DNA from: JADKIH01 sp031417555
GTDB lineage: Bacteria; Bacteroidota; Bacteroidia; AKYH767-A; 2013-40CM-41-45
Direction: 5' to 3'
Assembly (NCBI GenBank): GCA_031417555.1
Contig: JANOVV010000092.1
Location: 1-49,685 of the forward strand
DNA: 49,685 nt
Part shown: positions 45,562 through 49,685 of the stretch, one piece after another
Layout: each line of letters starts with the position of its first letter
Position numbering within the stretch: the first letter of the stretch is position 1
Made by a program: the position numbers and the translations under genes
The notes under the pieces: model-generated
Databases searched by the model: none
Told to the model about the DNA's origin: nothing
What the model saw: the letters and a program-made list of their open reading frames with translations, nothing else

Positions 45562-46000
45562 AATACTTGTTTTACTAGCAGCCTTCTTTAGTATGGAAGG
45601 GGTTGCATGGTTTACTCATAAGTATATTATGCATGGTCTTCTTTGGTCTTTACATAAAGACCATCATCGTAAAGACACTTATGGTTTTTTTGAAAGAAAT
45701 GATTTCTTCTTTTTGTTTTTTGCTATTCCCGGTATCATTTGTATTTTTTCCGGCTTTAGTACAATGAATTATGTATTCTATGCCGGGCTCGGGATTACGC
45801 TTTATGGCTTAACATATTTTATTGTTCATGATGTTCTGATTCATCAAAGAATCCATTTTTTAAAAAGACTCAGTTTTCCTTATTTCAATGCATTAAGAAA
45901 AGCCCATAAAGTTCACCACAAACATCTAAACAAAGAAGACGGTGAATGTTTCGGCCTTTTATTTATACCTAGGAAATACCTTAAAGAGGCCGGACTTTAA
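45548..46000 (+). CDS. crtZ: Beta-carotene hydroxylase
   Basis: 150 aa. A membrane non-heme di-iron hydroxylase that adds 3-hydroxyl groups to beta-ionone rings (beta-carotene to zeaxanthin). The His clusters are all present: HKYIMH, HKDHH, HDVLIH and HKVHHKH. About four membrane segments fill the rest. It overlaps idi by 14 bp and is followed by crtY after 5 bp. No ketolase (crtW) is found, so zeaxanthin is the predicted end point of these genes. Confidence 0.93.
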   Translation: MIYTKILVLLAAFFSMEGVAWFTHKYIMHGLLWSLHKDHHRKDTYGFFERNDFFFLFFAIPGIICIFSGFSTMNYVFYAGLGITLYGLTYFIVHDVLIHQRIHFLKRLSFPYFNALRKAHKVHHKHLNKEDGECFGLLFIPRKYLKEAGL

Positions 46001-46005
46001 TTATC

Positions 46006-46704
46006 ATGATGCGTTTTACATACGTTCTGGTCGACTTGTCAGCTATACTCGTACCATTTCTCTTTTCATTTCATCCTAAAATAAATTTTCATAAAAAGTG
46101 GAGAGCATTTTTTCCTGCACTTATTTTAACGGCAATTTTTTTTATTATTTGGGATATTATTTTTACAAATGCAGGAGTATGGGAATTTAACAATCGCTAT
46201 TTAATGGGTTATTATTTTTTCAATATACCCGTTGAGGAAATTCTTTTTTTTATTTGCATACCCTATGCATGTGTTTTTACCTATCATTGTTTTGGAACAT
46301 TAATAAAACCCAATATTCAAGGCCGTTCTATTATTGTATCATCAATATTGCTTTTATTTCTTGGATCGTTCTCATTGATTTATCATTCACATTTATATAC
46401 ATCAGTAACATTCACCTTACTTTTTATTTTAATACTCTATAACACTCTTGTCAAAAAAGCCGATTGGATGAAATTATTTTATGTTTCATACCTGGTTTTA
46501 TTAATTCCATTTTTTATCTGTAATGGAATTCTTACAGGCACAGGACCCGATCAACCCGTTGTGATTTATAATGATGCAGAAAATTTAGGAATTCGGCTTT
46601 TGACAATTCCTGTTGAAGATGTATTTTATGGGATGCTTTTAATTCTCCTTAATATAACTATTTATGAGTACTTAGGTAAAAAGTATTTTCTTAAAAAGAA
46701 TTAA
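46006..46704 (+). CDS. Lycopene cyclase, fused CrtYc-CrtYd type
   Basis: 232 aa with about seven membrane helices. The two halves each carry the family acidic motif: FNIPVEEILFF (about 76) and IPVEDVFYGM (about 202), so this is a fusion of the two subunits (CrtYc and CrtYd) found separately in actinobacteria. It should close both ends of lycopene to beta-carotene. The ATG at 46006 is doubled (Met-Met). It is the last gene of the operon; the 69 bp before the convergent thiL contain no clear terminator. Confidence 0.92.
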   Translation: MMRFTYVLVDLSAILVPFLFSFHPKINFHKKWRAFFPALILTAIFFIIWDIIFTNAGVWEFNNRYLMGYYFFNIPVEEILFFICIPYACVFTYHCFGTLIKPNIQGRSIIVSSILLLFLGSFSLIYHSHLYTSVTFTLLFILILYNTLVKKADWMKLFYVSYLVLLIPFFICNGILTGTGPDQPVVIYNDAENLGIRLLTIPVEDVFYGMLLILLNITIYEYLGKKYFLKKN

Positions 46705-46773
46705 TTTATAATAAATGCAAACACATAATTTAACGCAAAGTTTAGCTTTTAGTAAATGATAAAAATAATGGAT

Positions 46774-47835
46774 TTAAAAATTTGAATCCTCTTTCTTAAG
46801 TAAACCATCCCATCCTTGTGCAGTAAGCTTGACTACATTTTCCGATTTATCAATTAAATTAAATCCTGAAGCAGCATCTGTAATATGACCGATAATAGAA
46901 ATATCCAAATGTTCACGAAGCTTCTCATAGTCTTTCTGATTAATTGTAAACAGCAATTCGTAATCTTCCCCGCCATTTAAAGCACATACTGTTGGATCTA
47001 AATTAAATTCACGTGCGCGTTCATAGGTCTGAGGATCGATAGGAATCTTGTCTTCGTAAATACTACAACCAACGCCGGACTGCCGACAGAGATGTAAAAC
47101 CTCGGAGGAAAGTCCATCAGAAACATCAATCATTGAAGTAGGAATTACACCAAGCTCTTTTAATTTGTCTACTATATCTTTTCTTGCTTCAGGCTTCAAC
47201 TGTTTTTCTAAAATATAATCATTACCACTCAAGTCAGGTTGTATTTTAGGATTCTCAATAAATATTTTTTTCTCTCTTTCTAAAAGTTGCAAACCAACAT
47301 ACGCTCCTCCAAGATCTCCGGAAACACAAAGCAAATCATTTTCTTTCGCACCGCTGCGATATACAATTTCATCTTTTGAGGCAATACCAATTGCAGTTAC
47401 GGAAAGAATAAGTCCGGATGTAGATGATGTGGTATCACCACCTACCAGGTCAACATTATATCGTTCACAAGCCATTCTTATTCCTGCATACAATTCTTCT
47501 ACAGCCTCTAGAGAAAAACGGTTTGATATAGCAATACTTACTAAAATCTGTTTAGGTGTTGCATTCATCGCATAGATGTCGCTTAGATTTACAACAACAG
47601 ATTTATAACCGAGATGTTTCAATGGATGAAACATTAGATCGAAGTGCACACCTTCTACAAGCATGTCGGTACTCACGACAGTCATTTTATCGCCAATCGA
47701 TAATATAGCAGCATCGTCACCAATACCTTTTATACTTTCCGGATTTTTTAATTCTATTCCTTCAGATATGTGATCAATAATTGCAAATTCACCAAGGGAA
47801 CTTAATTCAGTTCTGTTATTTTTATTTTCAAACAT
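46774..47835 (-). CDS. thiL: Thiamine-monophosphate kinase
   Basis: 353 aa from the ATG at 47835; the frame is open to 47946 but the start ENKNNRTELSSLGEFAIIDH is the family one. It phosphorylates thiamine monophosphate to the diphosphate cofactor. PurM/ThiL-fold features are GIGDDAAIL (metal/ATP), STDMLVEGVHFD, VNLSDIYAMNATP, VGGDTTSS and DVSDGLSSE. On the minus strand TACTTTCG (47841-47848 on plus) just upstream of the ATG resembles a -7 element. No other thiamine genes are near. It is divergent from sufA. Confidence 0.95.
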   Translation of the reverse strand: MFENKNNRTELSSLGEFAIIDHISEGIELKNPESIKGIGDDAAILSIGDKMTVVSTDMLVEGVHFDLMFHPLKHLGYKSVVVNLSDIYAMNATPKQILVSIAISNRFSLEAVEELYAGIRMACERYNVDLVGGDTTSSTSGLILSVTAIGIASKDEIVYRSGAKENDLLCVSGDLGGAYVGLQLLEREKKIFIENPKIQPDLSGNDYILEKQLKPEARKDIVDKLKELGVIPTSMIDVSDGLSSEVLHLCRQSGVGCSIYEDKIPIDPQTYERAREFNLDPTVCALNGGEDYELLFTINQKDYEKLREHLDISIIGHITDAASGFNLIDKSENVVKLTAQGWDGLLKKEDSNF

Positions 47836-47975
47836 AGCTGCGAAAGTATCGGTTTTTTCTCTTGAGATTTCTATAAACCGGCGGTCAATTAAAATAACCC
47901 TATCTGATTGAGATTGAAAGGTTGTTGTTTTCAAAAAATCAAACATTAAGCATTTGATTTTTGACCTATTAATCC

Positions 47976-48006
47976 TTGTTTCTCAGTGTCTCAAACCCTA
48001 CCTTTG
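47976..48006 (+). promoter_or_regulatory. Predicted suf promoter
   Basis: TTG (47976-47978), a 20-bp spacer and TACCTTTG (47999-48006) match the Bacteroidota promoter closely. The sufA ATG is at 48036. No inverted repeat typical of an IscR or Fur site is obvious. Confidence 0.65.
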
Positions 48007-48035
48007 TAGCTGATTTTAAAGCAGAAAGGCAAAAA

Positions 48036-48362
48036 ATGATAACAGTAACCGAGCGTGCAAAAGAAAAAGCTCTGGAATTAATGCAAAAAGAGCATAAAGA
48101 AACGGAAGCCTTCATTCGAGTGGGTGTTGAAGGTGGCGGATGTTCCGGTTTAACTTATAAGCTGGAATTTGATACTATTCAAAAACCGGAGGACAAAGTA
48201 TTTGAGGATAAGGGGATTAAGATTGTTTGTGACAAGAAAAGCTTCCTTTATTTGATTGGAACTGAGCTTGATTTTAGTGATGGATTAAATGGAAAAGGAT
48301 TTCTGTTTCAGAACCCAAATGCCTCCAGAACATGTGGTTGTGGCGAGAGTTTTTCAGTTTAA
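48036..48362 (+). CDS. sufA: HesB/IscA-family iron-sulfur assembly protein (SufA)
   Basis: 108 aa from the ATG at 48036; a frame open to 47976 would add 20 residues and overlap the promoter. The A-type carrier cysteines are in GGGCSGLTY and in the terminal CGCGESF. It hands Fe-S clusters to target enzymes. It is 96 bp upstream of sufB on the same strand, so it starts a SUF operon. Iron-sulfur enzymes such as lipoyl synthase depend on it, though their genes are not here. Confidence 0.92.
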   Translation: MITVTERAKEKALELMQKEHKETEAFIRVGVEGGGCSGLTYKLEFDTIQKPEDKVFEDKGIKIVCDKKSFLYLIGTELDFSDGLNGKGFLFQNPNASRTCGCGESFSV

Positions 48363-48458
48363 TTTTTTTTTGTCCCGATTTTCTCTTTAGATTGAATATA
48401 AATAAGCATTAATCTGTAGCAAAAAGAGGGTTTTATATAAATATTGAATGTAAATCAA

Positions 48459-49685
48459 ATGTCAGAAGATTTAAAAATAATTGATGATGTAACACAAGGC
48501 GATTACAAATATGGCTTTGTAAGTGACATAGAATCAGATAATGCTCCAAAAGGGTTAAGTGAAGATATTGTTCGTTTTATTTCCAAGAAAAAAAATGAAC
48601 CAGAATGGTTACTCGAATGGAGGTTGAAATCATATCGTCACTGGTTAACAATGACAGAACCGAAATGGCCGAATGTACATTATCCGAAAATTGATTTTCA
48701 AGACATCATTTATTATTCTGCGCCTAAACAAATAGTAACGCTGAATAGTCTGGATGAACTGGATCCTGAAATAAAAAAAACATTTGATAAGCTAGGCATT
48801 TCACTTGAAGAACAAAAACGATTAGCAAATGTTGCAGTCGATGCAGTTATTGACAGCGTTTCTGTTAAAACCACTTTTCGCGAAGCACTTTCAGAACTTG
48901 GAATTATTTTTTGTTCGTTTAGTGAAGCAGTTCAGGATCATCCGGATCTTATAAAAGAATATTTAGGTTCAGTAGTTCCGCCGACAGATAATTTTTATGC
49001 AGCACTTAATAGCGCAGTTTTCAGTGACGGATCATTTTGTTATATTCCAAAAGGTGTTCGTTGTCCGATGGAGTTATCTACATACTTCAGAATAAATTCT
49101 GCAGGGACGGGTCAATTTGAACGTACTCTTATTATTGCCGATGAAGGATCGTTCGTCAGTTACCTCGAAGGCTGCACGGCACCAATGCGTGATGAAAATC
49201 AATTGCATGCTGCAGTTGTAGAAATTTTTTCTCACAAGGATGCACAGGTAAAATATTCGACAGTTCAAAATTGGTATCCCGGAGATAAAAACGGAAAAGG
49301 CGGTATTTACAATTTTGTAACAAAGCGTGGAATATGCTCAGGAGATAATTCAAAAATTTCCTGGACACAAGTCGAGACAGGTTCTTCTATCACATGGAAA
49401 TATCCAAGTGTAATATTAAAAGGAAATAATTCAACCGGAGAATTTTATAGTGTTGCTGTTACAAATAATTATCAGCAAGCAGATACCGGAACCAAGATGA
49501 TCCATCTCGGTAAGAATACAAAAAGCACAATCATCTCGAAAGGGATTTCTGGCGGATTCAGTAATAACAGCTACCGCGGATTAGTGAAGATTTCAAAAAA
49601 GGCTGACAATGCAAGAAATTTTTCACAGTGCGATTCATTGTTACTTGGCGATAAATGCGGAGCGCATACATTTCCTTATCTGGAG
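48459..49685 (+). CDS. sufB: SufB, Fe-S cluster scaffold subunit (partial, runs off the window)
   Basis: 409 codons are visible and no stop occurs before the window edge. The start SEDLKIIDDVTQGDYKYGF, then RLKSYRHW, NFYAALNSAVFSDGSF, YIPKGVRCPMELSTYF, FVSYLEGCTAPMRDENQLHAA and NFVTKRGICSGDNS are all characteristic of SufB, which forms the scaffold with SufC and SufD. The expected length is about 480 aa, so roughly 70 residues are missing. sufC and sufD should follow outside the window. Confidence 0.95.
   Translation, partial: MSEDLKIIDDVTQGDYKYGFVSDIESDNAPKGLSEDIVRFISKKKNEPEWLLEWRLKSYRHWLTMTEPKWPNVHYPKIDFQDIIYYSAPKQIVTLNSLDELDPEIKKTFDKLGISLEEQKRLANVAVDAVIDSVSVKTTFREALSELGIIFCSFSEAVQDHPDLIKEYLGSVVPPTDNFYAALNSAVFSDGSFCYIPKGVRCPMELSTYFRINSAGTGQFERTLIIADEGSFVSYLEGCTAPMRDENQLHAAVVEIFSHKDAQVKYSTVQNWYPGDKNGKGGIYNFVTKRGICSGDNSKISWTQVETGSSITWKYPSVILKGNNSTGEFYSVAVTNNYQQADTGTKMIHLGKNTKSTIISKGISGGFSNNSYRGLVKISKKADNARNFSQCDSLLLGDKCGAHTFPYLE

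Overview
The window looks like a chromosomal segment of a low-GC member of the Bacteroidota. The evidence is a type IX secretion (T9SS) C25 protein with a C-terminal sorting domain, Bacteroidota-type promoters (TTG/TTTG, about 20 bp, TAnnTTTG), few Shine-Dalgarno sequences, and family variants typical of the phylum (bifunctional Pgi/Pmi, zinc-less DksA, enlarged LspA). No rRNA, tRNA, CRISPR array, phage or plasmid genes were seen. The last gene (sufB) runs off the right edge, and the left edge cuts a group II intron.

Layout. 1-300: the 3' end of a group II intron (domains V and VI) lies inside a GC-rich repeat. 292-10419: mostly housekeeping genes (lipB, pgi/pmi, lysS, a rhodanese lipoprotein, a lipid-exporter-type ABC protein, rbfA, a methyltransferase, a LolC/E-type permease, asd). 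They are interrupted by a second repeat array at 4447-4880. 10509-24747: a large secreted lamin-tail protein, a fructosamine-kinase-like gene, a Rid protein, ileS, a Lys-rich DksA-like protein, lspA, an M28 peptidase, uvrC, gpsA and a GxxExxY protein. 24845-26055: an array of eleven repeat units. 26064-33468: a second M28 peptidase with PDZ domain, a DUF6973-like protein, Xaa-Pro aminopeptidase, YitT, DinB and CsbD-like proteins, and an MFS transporter.

33594-41101: a PorU-like protein whose catalytic Cys position reads Ala, a decayed partial copy of the MFS gene, a cytochrome-P460-like lipoprotein, a histidine kinase/response regulator pair and a beta-propeller lipoprotein. 41241-46704: a carotenoid operon, carH-crtI-crtB-orf-idi-crtZ-crtY, with overlapping or closely packed reading frames after crtI. 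The regulator keeps the residues of adenosylcobalamin photoreceptors (W-x9-EH and ExHxxG), and a 12-bp perfect inverted repeat covers its predicted -7 element. The expected product is beta-carotene or zeaxanthin, with GGPP made elsewhere (no crtE here). 46774-49685: thiL, then sufA and a truncated sufB starting a SUF iron-sulfur operon.

The points most worth a second look are the light/B12 control region of the carotenoid operon with an unknown secreted protein inside the operon, the apparently inactive PorU-like protein, the three related repeat arrays with the intron inserted in one of them, and the fossil MFS copy that retains a 14-bp operator-like palindrome.
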